Source of the DNA: Massilia sp. Mn16-1_5
Lineage (GTDB): Bacteria > Pseudomonadota > Gammaproteobacteria > Burkholderiales > Burkholderiaceae_D
Direction of reading: 5' to 3'
Length of the DNA stretch: 64,000 nt
Assembly (NCBI RefSeq): GCF_004798585.1
Contig: NZ_PPXQ01000007.1
Location: 1-64,000 of the forward strand
The notes beneath the pieces are model-generated. The model saw nothing but the letters and a program-made list of their open reading frames with translations. It was not told the DNA's origin and did no database searches. Shown here one piece after another: positions 47,331-55,673 of the stretch. Both the position numbers and the translations under genes were made by a program. Position 1 is the first letter of the stretch. Each line of letters opens with the position of its first letter.

Positions 47331-47660
47331 ATGACCGAATCCGAATTTTTGGACCTGGCCGATTCGACCCTGAACCGCATCGAAACCTGTTTCGACAAGC
47401 TCAACGACGACGACGTGGTCGACGTCGAGTGCAAGCGCAACGGCAACGTGCTCGAGATCGAGTTCATCGCCAATGGCTCGAAGATCATCGTCAACAGCCA
47501 GGCGCCGCTGCAGGAAATGTGGCTGGCGGCGCGTGCCGGCGGCTACCACTACAAGCGCGTCGGCGACGAGTGGCGCAACACGCGCGACGATTCGGAGTTC
47601 TTTGCGGCCTTGTCCGATATCGCCACCCAGCAGGGCGGCGCGCCGGTCAAGATCGGGTAA
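47331..47660 (+). CDS. cyaY: Frataxin-like iron donor protein CyaY
   Basis: CyaY (109 residues from ATG 47331) regulates or supplies iron for Fe-S cluster assembly. The acidic first helix (TESEFLDLADSTLNRIE), the DDDVVDVECKRNGNVLEIEF ridge and the central beta sheet (NSQAPLQEMWLAARAGGYHY) match the frataxin fold. It is divergent from lptM. Confidence 0.96.
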   Translation: MTESEFLDLADSTLNRIETCFDKLNDDDVVDVECKRNGNVLEIEFIANGSKIIVNSQAPLQEMWLAARAGGYHYKRVGDEWRNTRDDSEFFAALSDIATQQGGAPVKIG

Positions 47661-47673
47661 TCCGGGCGTTGTG

Positions 47674-47746
47674 ACGCGGGCATGCCCGCCCTACGGTGCA
47701 CCACTGCCCGTAGCCGTCGCGCACCGTAGGGCGGGCATGCCCGCGT
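47674..47746. repeat. Palindromic intergenic repeat, copy 3
   Basis: Two perfect inverted arms of 26 bp (47675-47700 and 47721-47746) enclose 20 bases. Each arm contains GCGGGCATGCCCGCCCTACGG, the same module as at 9585 and in variant form at 60.7 kb. Confidence 0.85.
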
Positions 47747-47764
47747 AAAGCGTATGCCCATCGT

Positions 47765-47807
47765 GAAAGAATATTTCACGGATGAGCATCCAACGAAATA
47801 TTCTTTC
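47765..47807. repeat. AT-rich 13-bp inverted repeat near the mrcA 3' end
   Basis: GAAAGAATATTTC (47765-47777) and GAAATATTCTTTC (47795-47807) are perfect inverted copies around a GATGAGCATC centre that is itself partly palindromic. It lies six bases past the mrcA stop and could be a bidirectional terminator or part of the repeat element next to it. Confidence 0.65.
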
Positions 47808-47812
47808 AGTCT

Positions 47813-50155
47813 TTAAAACAACTCATTCCGCACCGCGTCCTGCTGCTTCTGTTCAGCCGGCGCCGGCGTCGTGCCCACATCCAGCGACTGCACGCCCGTT
47901 CCCGGCGGGTTCTCGGCATAGTAGTACTCGCCGTTCGCCATAAGCAGTCCCGGCGGCACTTCGCGTTCCTCGATTGGCACGCCTTTCAGTGCCGTCTGCA
48001 TGTAGCCGATCCAGATCGGCAGGGCCAGGCCGCCGCCGGTTTCCTTGTTGCCCAGGTTTTTCGGCTGGTCGTAGCCCATCCAGGCGATGCCCACCACCTT
48101 CGGCTGGTAGCCGGCGAACCAGGCGTCGATCGAGTCGTTGGTGGTGCCGGTTTTACCCGCGATGTCGGTGCGCTTCAGGATTTGCGAGGCTTTCGCGGCG
48201 GTGCCGTAGCGCGCCACGTCCTTCAGCATGCTGTCCATCAGGAAGGCGTTGCGGGCATCGATCACGCGGTTCGCCTCCATGCCGGCGCGTTCCGGACGCG
48301 CTTCCGACAGCACTTTACCGGCGCTGTCGGTCACCTTCGAGATCAGGTAAGGGCTGATGCGGTAGCCGCCGTTGGCGAACACGGCGTAGGCGCCGGCCAT
48401 CTGCAGCGGCGTGGTGGCGCCGGCGCCCAGCGCGAGCGTCAGGTAGGGCGGGTTCTTTTCCGCGTCGAAGCCGAAGCGGGTCGCGTATTCCTGGCCGTAG
48501 CGCGCGCCGATGCGGTTCAGGATGCGGATCGAGATCATGTTCTTCGACTTGGTCAAACCGCGCCGCATCGTCATCGGGCCTTCATACTTGGCGTCGTAGT
48601 TCTTCGGCTCCCAGGCCTGGCCGCCGGTCTGGCCGGCGTCGAAGGAGATCGGCGCATCGTTCACCAGCGTCGCCGGCGACAGGCCGCGTTCCAGCGAAGC
48701 CGAATAGATAAACGGCTTGAACGAGGAGCCCGGCTGGCGCCAGGCCTGGGTCACGTGATTGAATTTGTTGCGGTTGTAGTCGAAGCCACCGACCAGGGCC
48801 TTGATCGCGCCATCTTCGGTACTGGCCGCAACGAAGGCCGATTCGACTTCCGGCATCTGCGTGATCTTCCAGTCGGAAGAGCCATCCTGGGTCACCCGGA
48901 TCAGCGCGCCGCGGCGGATGCGGCGGTTCGGCGCCGCCTTGGCGGACAGCCAGCTCGACGCGAACGAGAGGCCGGGACCGGTGATCTTGATCTCTTCGCC
49001 CGAGGCCAGCACGGCCGTCACGCTCGACGGCGAGGCCGCCAGCACGACGGCGGCTACGATATCGTCGCTGTCCGGCTTTTCCGCCAGCTCCGCTTCGATC
49101 GCCTCGTCGGCTTCGGTCTTGTCCTTCGGGATCTCGATATACGATTCCGGGCCGCGATACGGGTGGCGGCGCTCGTAGTCCATCACGCCGCGACGCAGGG
49201 CAAGATAAGCCGCGTCCTGGTCGGCCTTGGTGATGGTCGTGAACACGTTCAGGCCGCGCGTATAGGTGTCTTCCTTGAACTGTTCGTACACCAGCTGGCG
49301 CGCCATCTCTGCCACGTATTCGGCGTGCACGCCAAAGGCGGTACTGTCCGATTTGATTTTCAACTCTTCGTTTTTCGCGGTCTCGAACTGGGCGTCCGTG
49401 ATGTAGCCGAGCGAATGCATGCGCTGCAGGATGTACTGCTGGCGGGTGCGGGCGCGGGTTGGATTGACCACGGGGTTATAAGCCGATGGCGCTTTTGGCA
49501 GGCCGGCCAGCATGGCCGCTTCAGCCACGCTGATGTCGCGCAGGTCCTTGCCAAAATAGATCTGGGCCGCCGACTGGAAGCCGAAGGCGCGCTGGCCCAG
49601 GTAGATCTGGTTCATGTAGACCTCGAGGATCTGGTCCTTGCTCAGGTTCTTTTCGATCTTCCAGGCCAGCAGGGCCTCGTAGGCCTTGCGCTTCAGGGTC
49701 TGTTCCGAAGACAGGAAGAAGTTACGCGCCACCTGCTGCGTGATGGTCGACGCGCCCTGGCGCGCGCCGGAGCCGGTGGCGTTGTGCAGGGCCGCGCGCA
49801 GCACGCCCATGTAGTCGACGCCGCCGTGCTGATAAAAACGGTCGTCCTCGATCGAGAGCACGGCCTTCTTCATGACGTCCGGGATGTCCTTGAAACGCAC
49901 CAGGGTACGGCGCTCCTCGCCGAACTCGCCGATCAGGACGTTATCGGCCGTGAAGATCCGCAGCGGCATCTTGGGCCGGTAGTCGGTGATGGTATCGAGG
50001 GCCGGCAGGTTGGGGTAGGCCATCGCCAGCGCGAACACTACCAGCAGCACGCCGACCAGGGCGAGCCCGGCGAGGGAGGCAAACGCCCACAGGATCAGGC
50101 GCTTGGCGCTGAATTTGTTCGGTGCCGGGGAATTCGTCGTTTGGGAAGATTTCAT
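47813..50155 (-). CDS. mrcA: Penicillin-binding protein 1A
   Basis: PBP1A (780 residues) is a bifunctional glycosyltransferase/transpeptidase for peptidoglycan. One N-terminal membrane helix (LILWAFASLAGLALVGVLLVV) is followed by the GT51 domain (SIEDDRFYQHGGVDYMG with the catalytic Glu, STITQQVARNFFLS, YMNQIYLGQRAFG), an OB-like insert and the transpeptidase domain with SxxK in QPGSSFKPFIY, SxN in LTKSKNMIS and KTGTT. It is divergent from pilMNOPQ, a conserved arrangement in beta- and gammaproteobacteria. Confidence 0.97.
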   Translation of the reverse strand: MKSSQTTNSPAPNKFSAKRLILWAFASLAGLALVGVLLVVFALAMAYPNLPALDTITDYRPKMPLRIFTADNVLIGEFGEERRTLVRFKDIPDVMKKAVLSIEDDRFYQHGGVDYMGVLRAALHNATGSGARQGASTITQQVARNFFLSSEQTLKRKAYEALLAWKIEKNLSKDQILEVYMNQIYLGQRAFGFQSAAQIYFGKDLRDISVAEAAMLAGLPKAPSAYNPVVNPTRARTRQQYILQRMHSLGYITDAQFETAKNEELKIKSDSTAFGVHAEYVAEMARQLVYEQFKEDTYTRGLNVFTTITKADQDAAYLALRRGVMDYERRHPYRGPESYIEIPKDKTEADEAIEAELAEKPDSDDIVAAVVLAASPSSVTAVLASGEEIKITGPGLSFASSWLSAKAAPNRRIRRGALIRVTQDGSSDWKITQMPEVESAFVAASTEDGAIKALVGGFDYNRNKFNHVTQAWRQPGSSFKPFIYSASLERGLSPATLVNDAPISFDAGQTGGQAWEPKNYDAKYEGPMTMRRGLTKSKNMISIRILNRIGARYGQEYATRFGFDAEKNPPYLTLALGAGATTPLQMAGAYAVFANGGYRISPYLISKVTDSAGKVLSEARPERAGMEANRVIDARNAFLMDSMLKDVARYGTAAKASQILKRTDIAGKTGTTNDSIDAWFAGYQPKVVGIAWMGYDQPKNLGNKETGGGLALPIWIGYMQTALKGVPIEEREVPPGLLMANGEYYYAENPPGTGVQSLDVGTTPAPAEQKQQDAVRNELF

Positions 50156-50181
50156 GCTGACTCACAAAATTGATCCGCCTC

Positions 50182-50187
50182 ATTATA
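50182..50187 (-). promoter_or_regulatory. mrcA -10 element
   Basis: The minus strand reads TATAAT, a perfect -10, about 27 bases before the mrcA ATG. The -35 is poor (CGCCAC at 17 bases). Confidence 0.5.
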
Positions 50188-50331
50188 AGGCACCCCCTTC
50201 CGTGGTGGCGCAAGCTCAGCCGCAGACAGGGCGGCAAGGTGCTTTGTGGACGAGGTGACAAGAGGTATTACCAAGGGAATATCAGAGTGTGGCATCCCCG
50301 TCGGATTGTAATGTTCCAGTGAAGAAATATC

Positions 50332-50360
50332 TTGTCCAGGCGCACTATTCTGGATAGGAT
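50332..50360 (+). promoter_or_regulatory. Candidate promoter of the pilMNOPQ operon
   Basis: TTGTCC (50332-50337), a 17-bp spacer and TAGGAT (50355-50360) form a fair sigma-70 promoter. It predicts a transcript that begins just before the hairpin at 50369-50387. Confidence 0.5.
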
Positions 50361-50368
50361 TTGATGCG

Positions 50369-50387
50369 GTGCCTCCTATGTAGGCAC
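50369..50387 (+). other. 5' stem-loop of the pilM transcript
   Basis: GTGCCT (50369-50374) pairs with AGGCAC (50382-50387). Placed at the predicted 5' end, it could protect the mRNA. Confidence 0.35.
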
Positions 50388-50477
50388 ATGATTTCGGTTT
50401 CATAAGAAGATTTTTTCCCCTGCGCGGGCGTTGGATATTTTGGCCTGACACGCAGGCCGCAGCTGAGGAGTACGCTC

Positions 50478-51566
50478 GTGATCAATCTAGGTTCCTTGTT
50501 CGGGAAGTCGAGCCCGCCGCTCGCCGGCCTCGACATCAGCACGTCGGGCCTGCGCCTGGTCGAGCTGGCCGACGCCGGCAAGGGCGTGGTGCGCCTGGAA
50601 CGCCACGCCTTCGAAGCGCTGCCGCGCGGCGCCGTGGTCGATGGCAATATCGAAAACTTCGACCAGGTTGCCGAGGCCGTGCGCCGCATCTGGAAGAAGA
50701 GCGGTACCCGTGCCCGCAACGTCGCGCTCGGCATGCCGCCCGCGGCCGTCATCACCAAGAAGATCATCCTCCCGGCCGGCATGGCCGAAGACCAGCTGGA
50801 AGTGCAGGTCGAATCCGAAGCCAGCCAGTACATCCCGTTTGCGCTCGACGAAGTCAGCCTGGACTTCGACGTGGTCGGCCCGGTCGCCAATTCGCCCGAG
50901 GACATGGAAGTGATGCTGGCCGCGGCGCGCCGCGAAAAGGTCGAGGACCGCGTGGCGCTGGCCGAAGCGGCCGGCCTGACGGCCACCGTGATGGACATCG
51001 AATCCTACGCCGCGCGCGCCGCCTTGTTACGCTCGATCGAGGGCGTCGCGCCAGGGCGCGCAGCCCTCGGCGCCGAGAAAATCGTCGCCCTGTTCCAGAT
51101 CGGCGCCGGCATCACCCATGTGTCGATGCTGATCAACGGCGACACCGTCTACGAAAAAGAGCAGGCCTTTGGCGGCAACACGCTAACCCAGGACATCGTG
51201 CGCAGCTACGGCCTGGCCTACGAGGAAGCGGAAGCGCGCAAGAAGTCGGGAGATTTGCCGGAAAACTTCAATGCCGACGTATTGACGCCTTTCCTGGAAA
51301 GCGCCGCGCTGGAAGTCACGCGCGCGATCCAGTTCTTCTTCACTTCGACGCCGTACACCCGCATCGACCAGATCTGGCTGGCCGGCGGCAGCGCCCAGCT
51401 GCCCGGCCTGGTGGAGTTGATCGGCGGCCGCACGCGCATCCCGACCGCCACCGTGGCGCCCTTCGACGGCATGCTGCTGGCGCCGAACCTGCGCGAAGCG
51501 CAGCTGCGCGCCGAAGGCCCGTCGTATCTGGTTGCCTGCGGCCTTGGCCTGCGGAGGTTCGGCTGA
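50478..51566 (+). CDS. pilM: Type IV pilus assembly protein PilM
   Basis: PilM (362 residues) is the cytoplasmic actin-like part of the pilus alignment complex. It starts with GTG, with GAGGAG upstream. The fold signature begins with PLAGLDISTSGLRLVEL, and phosphate-binding regions appear in FQIGAGITHVSML and IDQIWLAGGSAQLPGL. Its TGA overlaps the pilN ATG. Confidence 0.96.
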   Translation: MINLGSLFGKSSPPLAGLDISTSGLRLVELADAGKGVVRLERHAFEALPRGAVVDGNIENFDQVAEAVRRIWKKSGTRARNVALGMPPAAVITKKIILPAGMAEDQLEVQVESEASQYIPFALDEVSLDFDVVGPVANSPEDMEVMLAAARREKVEDRVALAEAAGLTATVMDIESYAARAALLRSIEGVAPGRAALGAEKIVALFQIGAGITHVSMLINGDTVYEKEQAFGGNTLTQDIVRSYGLAYEEAEARKKSGDLPENFNADVLTPFLESAALEVTRAIQFFFTSTPYTRIDQIWLAGGSAQLPGLVELIGGRTRIPTATVAPFDGMLLAPNLREAQLRAEGPSYLVACGLGLRRFG

Positions 51567-52210
51567 TGATCCGGATTAACCTGCTCCCGCACCGGGAAGC
51601 GAAACGCAAACAGAAGCAGGCGGCCTTCATCGCCATGCTGGTGCTCGGCGGCCTGCTGGGCGTGGCCGTGGTGCTGCTGGTCGGCGGCTGGAACGCCAGC
51701 CGCATCGCGATCCAGGAACAGCGCAATGCCGCGCTCTCCACCGAGAACGCGGAACTCGACAAGAAGATCAAGGACATCGCCACACTGAAGGAAGAAATCA
51801 ACGCGCTGAAGTCGCGCCAGCAGGCCGTCGAAGACCTGCAGGGCGACCGCAACCAGCCGGTCTACCTGTTCGACGAACTGGTGCGCCAGACGCCCGAAGG
51901 CGTGTACCTGAAAGGCTTCGAGCAGAACGGCCAGCGCGTGATCCTGAACGGCTATGCCCAATCGCAGGAACGCGTGGCCGAGCTGCTGCGCAACCTGTCC
52001 GGCAATTCGCCCTGGCTCGAACGCCCCGACCTCACCGAGGTAAAAGCCGCCACGATCACGCAAGGCAAGATCGTGCGCAAGGCGGTCGAGTTCACGCTGG
52101 CGGTCAACATCAAGCGCGCCCGCGAAAACGAAGAGGGCGAGGACGCAAAAGACGGTAAAGGAAAAGCCCCGCTGGCCGGCATCGCCAAGGCCGAGGGGAG
52201 CAAGCCATGA
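51566..52210 (+). CDS. pilN: Type IV pilus assembly protein PilN
   Basis: PilN (214 residues) begins with INLLPHREAKRKQKQ, the motif that binds PilM, followed by one TM helix (FIAMLVLGGLLGVAVVLLVG) and a coiled-coil plus periplasmic domain (GVYLKGFEQNGQRVILNGYA). It pairs with PilO in the inner membrane. A charged C-terminal tail (ENEEGEDAKDGKGK) is long for the family. Confidence 0.96.
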   Translation: MIRINLLPHREAKRKQKQAAFIAMLVLGGLLGVAVVLLVGGWNASRIAIQEQRNAALSTENAELDKKIKDIATLKEEINALKSRQQAVEDLQGDRNQPVYLFDELVRQTPEGVYLKGFEQNGQRVILNGYAQSQERVAELLRNLSGNSPWLERPDLTEVKAATITQGKIVRKAVEFTLAVNIKRARENEEGEDAKDGKGKAPLAGIAKAEGSKP

Positions 52211-52881
52211 ACATCGACCTGAAACAACTGGGCGCCGAGCTGTCGTCCCAATTCCAGGACCTGCAGGGGCGTCCTCCCGGCCTGTGGCCGCTGGCGCCGC
52301 GCCTGCTGTGCGCGGCCGGCGTGATGGCGGCCGTGATCGTGGCCGGCTATTTCGGTTACTGGAGCGGGCAGTTCGACACGCAGGAAGAACTGGCAAGCAA
52401 GGAATCGTCGCTGCGCGACGAGTACCGCTCGAAAATCGCCCAGGCCGTGAACCTGGAAGCGCTGCAGGCGCAGAAAATCCAGGTCGACCAGTCGGTCGAA
52501 CGCCTGGAAAAGCAGTTGCCGAGCAAGGCCGAGATGGCCGCGCTGCTGTCGGACATCAACCAGGCCGGCGTCGGCCGCGGACTGCAATTCAAGCTGTTCC
52601 GTCCCGACCAGGTCGTCGTGCGCGACTACTACGCGGAACTGCCGATCGCGATCGAACTGTCGGGCAGCTACCATGACCTGGGCGCTTTTGCTGCCGACAT
52701 GGCCCACCTGCCGCGCATCGTCACGCTCAACAACATGCGCCTCAAAACGGACAAGGACGGCTCGCTCACGCTGGAAGCGATCGCCAAGACCTTCCGCTAC
52801 CTCGACCAGGAAGAACTGGCGACGCAGAAGGCTGCGCGCCTGAAGGCGAAGAAGAACAAGAAAGCCGAGGGCACGCCATGA
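52207..52881 (+). CDS. pilO: Type IV pilus assembly protein PilO
   Basis: PilO (224 residues) has a short cytoplasmic start, a TM helix (LLCAAGVMAAVIVAGYFGYW), a coiled coil and the periplasmic ferredoxin-like domain with ELPIAIELSGSYHDLGAFAAD. It overlaps pilN and pilP by four bases each and forms the PilN/O heterodimer. Confidence 0.96.
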   Translation: MNIDLKQLGAELSSQFQDLQGRPPGLWPLAPRLLCAAGVMAAVIVAGYFGYWSGQFDTQEELASKESSLRDEYRSKIAQAVNLEALQAQKIQVDQSVERLEKQLPSKAEMAALLSDINQAGVGRGLQFKLFRPDQVVVRDYYAELPIAIELSGSYHDLGAFAADMAHLPRIVTLNNMRLKTDKDGSLTLEAIAKTFRYLDQEELATQKAARLKAKKNKKAEGTP

Positions 52882-53414
52882 GGTCCGCAAAATTGATGGT
52901 GCCGGCCTTGCTGGCCCTGCTGCTGGCCGGTTGCGGCGACAGCGACGTGCGCGAAGTGCGCACCTGGATGGAAGAAACCAAGGCGCAGACCAAGCCCTCG
53001 GTCAAGCCGCTGCCGGAATCGAAGGAGTTCGTCCCCTATGCCTACAACCAGGCGCAGGCACCGGATCCCTTCAGCGCCGACAAGCTGGCAGGTCCCGGCA
53101 CGCTGGCGTCGGAACCGAACGCGGCGCAGCCGGACCTGAACCGTCCGCGCGAAGCGCTGGAAGCCTACCCACTCGACACCATGAGGATGGTCGGCATGAT
53201 GCAGAAGGGCGGCGTCAGCTTCGCCCTGGTGCAGATCGAGCGCAGTGTCTACCGCGTGCGGGCAGGACAGCGCCTGGGCCAGAACTTCGGCCAGGTGACG
53301 CGCGTGACCCCGGCCGCGGTGGAGATCCGGGAACTGGTACAAGACGCCGCCGGCGATTGGGTCGAGCGCATATCGAAGCTGGAATTGCAGGAAAGCAAGG
53401 AGATCGGGAAATGA
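52878..53414 (+). CDS. pilP: Type IV pilus lipoprotein PilP
   Basis: PilP (178 residues) is a lipoprotein with lipobox LLLAGC that bridges PilN/O to the secretin. After a disordered stretch, APDPFSADKL and the beta-rich domain (YPLDTMRMVGMMQKGGVSFALV, VYRVRAGQRLGQNFG) match the family. Its stop overlaps pilQ as ATGA. Confidence 0.95.
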   Translation: MRSAKLMVPALLALLLAGCGDSDVREVRTWMEETKAQTKPSVKPLPESKEFVPYAYNQAQAPDPFSADKLAGPGTLASEPNAAQPDLNRPREALEAYPLDTMRMVGMMQKGGVSFALVQIERSVYRVRAGQRLGQNFGQVTRVTPAAVEIRELVQDAAGDWVERISKLELQESKEIGK

Positions 53415-55570
53415 CCCCATTCGCAATGATGAACCTGAAGCGCGCCATCGGCACCATGTTGGTGCCGGTGCTGTTGGCGCTGGGGGGCGCGGCCAACGCG
53501 CAAGAAAATGCGATCGAGTCGATCAGCGCCAACCAGCAGGGCGCGAACGTGGTGGTCAACATCGCGATGAAGAACGCACCTAGCAAGCCGCCGCTTGGCT
53601 TCGCGATCACGAATCCGGCGCGCATCGCGCTCGATTTCGGCGCGACCAGCAATGCCACGGGAAAAAGCGCGCAGGAGATCAACCTGGGCGAAGTGCGCGG
53701 CGTGAACGTGGTGCAGGCCGGCGAACGTACGCGCCTGGTGATGAACCTGAAGCGCCCCGCGCCGTACACGACGGCGATCCAGGGTAACTCGGTCGTGGTG
53801 ACGGTCGCCGGCGCCGGCGCCGCCGTGGCCCAAACGGCCGCGGCGCCTGTCTCCACGCCGGCGCAAGCCGCCGCCCCACGTCAGACCCTGCGCAACCTCG
53901 ACTTCCGCCGCGGCAGCAATGGCGAAGGCCGCGTCGTGGTCGACCTGCCGAACAACGCGGTGGCCGTCGACGTGCGCCAGATCGGCAACAAGGTGCAGGT
54001 CGACTTCATGAACACCGGCCTGCCGGAAACCCTGCGCCGCCGCCTCGACGTGACCGACTTCGGCACCCCGGTGCAGCGCGTGACGACCAGTGCCAACGGC
54101 GGCAACGTGCGCATGATCATCGAAGCGAACGGCCAGTGGGAACAGTCGGTCTACCAGAGCGACACCCAGCTGGTGGTGGCCGTGCGTCCGGTCAAGGAAG
54201 ACCCGAACAAGCTGGCTTCGGGCCCGCAAGGCTACCGCGGCGAGAAGATCAGTTTCGATTTCCAGAACATCGAAGTGCGCGCCGCGCTGCAGGCGGTGGC
54301 CGACATCTCGGGCCTGAACATCATCGCCAGCGATTCGGTCAGCGGCAGCCTGACCCTGCGTTTGAAAGACGTGCCCTGGGACCAGGCGCTGGACGTGATC
54401 CTGCAATCAAAAGGCCTGGACATGCGCAAGAACGGCACCGTGATCTGGATCGCGCCGAAAGAGGAACTGCTGGTCAAGGAAAAGCTGGAACTCGAGCAGC
54501 GCGCCCAGATCTCGGACCTGGAGCCGCTGAAGTCGGAAATCTTCCAGCTGAACTACCAGAAAGCCGAATCCTTCCGCACCGTGTTCGGCCTCGATGCGAC
54601 CGGCGCCGCCACCACCGACACGCGCAACCGCGTGCTGTCCAAGCGCGGCAGCGCGATCATCGATCCGCGCACGAACCAGCTGTTCGTGACCGACATCGCT
54701 TCCAAGATCGAAGACATCCGCCTCTTGATCCAGAAGACCGACGTCGCCTCGAAGCAGGTCCTGATCGAAGCGCGCCTGGTCGAAGCGAACGACGGCTTCT
54801 CGCGCAACTTGGGCGCCAAGATCGGCTTCAACGACATGCGCGCCCTGCGCGGCGGCGACCAGGGCTTCGGCATCGGCGGCAACAACCGCGTCGCCATCGG
54901 CGGCAACCTGCTCGGCGTCGGCCAGGACACCCTGCAGACCCCGGACAAGGGCGACGCCTACACCAACACCACGATGGTGAACCTGCCGGCGGCCGCGATC
55001 AACGGCATCAACCCGTCGAGCATCGCTTTCTCGCTGTTCTCGTCGGCCGACAACCGCTTCCTGAACCTGGAACTGTCGGCGCTGGAAGCGGATGGCAAGG
55101 GCAAGATCATCTCCAGCCCGCGCGTGGTCACCGAAGACAAGATGGTGGCCGTGATCGAGCAAGGTATCGAACTGCCGTACCAGGTAGCGTCCTCCAGCGG
55201 CGCCACCTCGATCGAGTTCAAGAAGGCGAACCTGCGCCTCGAAGTGATCCCGCAGATCACCCCGGACGGCAACGTGGTGCTGGAAGTGGACGTGAGCAAG
55301 GATTCGAAGGGCGACGAGACCCGCGCCGGCTTTGCCATCAACACCCAGCACGTCAAGACCAAGGTCATGGTCGAGAATGGCGGCACGGTGGTGCTGGGCG
55401 GTATCTACCAGCAGACCGAGCGCACCAACGTGAGCAAGGTGCCGCTGCTGGGCGACGTCCCGGTGCTGGGCTACCTGTTCAAGACCCAGGGCCGCGAGAG
55501 CGCGAAGACCGAACTGCTGGTCTTCATCACGCCGAAGATCGTCGCCGACCGCATGACGTCGGGACGCTGA
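53411..55570 (+). CDS. pilQ: Type IV pilus secretin PilQ
   Basis: PilQ (719 residues from ATG 53411) forms the outer-membrane pore for the pilus. A signal peptide (VPVLLALGGAANAQ) is followed by two AMIN peptidoglycan-binding domains (from NAIESISANQQGANVVV and from RNLDFRRGSNGEGRVVV), the STN domain (ISFDFQNIEVRAALQAVADI), an N1-type domain and the secretin core ending in TELLVFITPKIVADR. An in-frame extension upstream of 53411 overlaps pilP and is not real. A terminator follows. Confidence 0.97.
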   Translation: MTPFAMMNLKRAIGTMLVPVLLALGGAANAQENAIESISANQQGANVVVNIAMKNAPSKPPLGFAITNPARIALDFGATSNATGKSAQEINLGEVRGVNVVQAGERTRLVMNLKRPAPYTTAIQGNSVVVTVAGAGAAVAQTAAAPVSTPAQAAAPRQTLRNLDFRRGSNGEGRVVVDLPNNAVAVDVRQIGNKVQVDFMNTGLPETLRRRLDVTDFGTPVQRVTTSANGGNVRMIIEANGQWEQSVYQSDTQLVVAVRPVKEDPNKLASGPQGYRGEKISFDFQNIEVRAALQAVADISGLNIIASDSVSGSLTLRLKDVPWDQALDVILQSKGLDMRKNGTVIWIAPKEELLVKEKLELEQRAQISDLEPLKSEIFQLNYQKAESFRTVFGLDATGAATTDTRNRVLSKRGSAIIDPRTNQLFVTDIASKIEDIRLLIQKTDVASKQVLIEARLVEANDGFSRNLGAKIGFNDMRALRGGDQGFGIGGNNRVAIGGNLLGVGQDTLQTPDKGDAYTNTTMVNLPAAAINGINPSSIAFSLFSSADNRFLNLELSALEADGKGKIISSPRVVTEDKMVAVIEQGIELPYQVASSSGATSIEFKKANLRLEVIPQITPDGNVVLEVDVSKDSKGDETRAGFAINTQHVKTKVMVENGGTVVLGGIYQQTERTNVSKVPLLGDVPVLGYLFKTQGRESAKTELLVFITPKIVADRMTSGR

Positions 55571-55611
55571 ACGCCGTACCTCCAAGAGACACGCATTACC
55601 TACACCGAGAC

Positions 55612-55645
55612 TGCCGGACCGTCGAACGACGTTCCGGCATTTTTT
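55612..55645 (+). terminator. Intrinsic terminator after pilQ
   Basis: TGCCGGA (55612-55618) pairs with TCCGGCA (55633-55639), followed by TTTTTT. It ends the pilus operon. Confidence 0.8.
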
Positions 55646-55673
55646 ACAGCTGACAAAGAATAGGAACAACAAC

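Larger units (their letters stand above)
50156..50477. other. Divergent promoter region mrcA/pilM
   Basis: These 322 bases contain no supportable gene. They hold the mrcA -10, the pilM promoter and a 5' stem-loop described separately. The part from 50200 to 50330 shows nothing I can name. Confidence 0.7.

Noticed and set aside
50156..50477. c-di-GMP riboswitch before pilM
   Set aside because: The hairpin at 50369-50387 is too short and the GEMM consensus is absent.
52931..53410. N-terminal extension of PilQ overlapping pilP
   Set aside because: The frame is open by chance. The signal peptide begins at 53411, where ATGA couples it to pilP.
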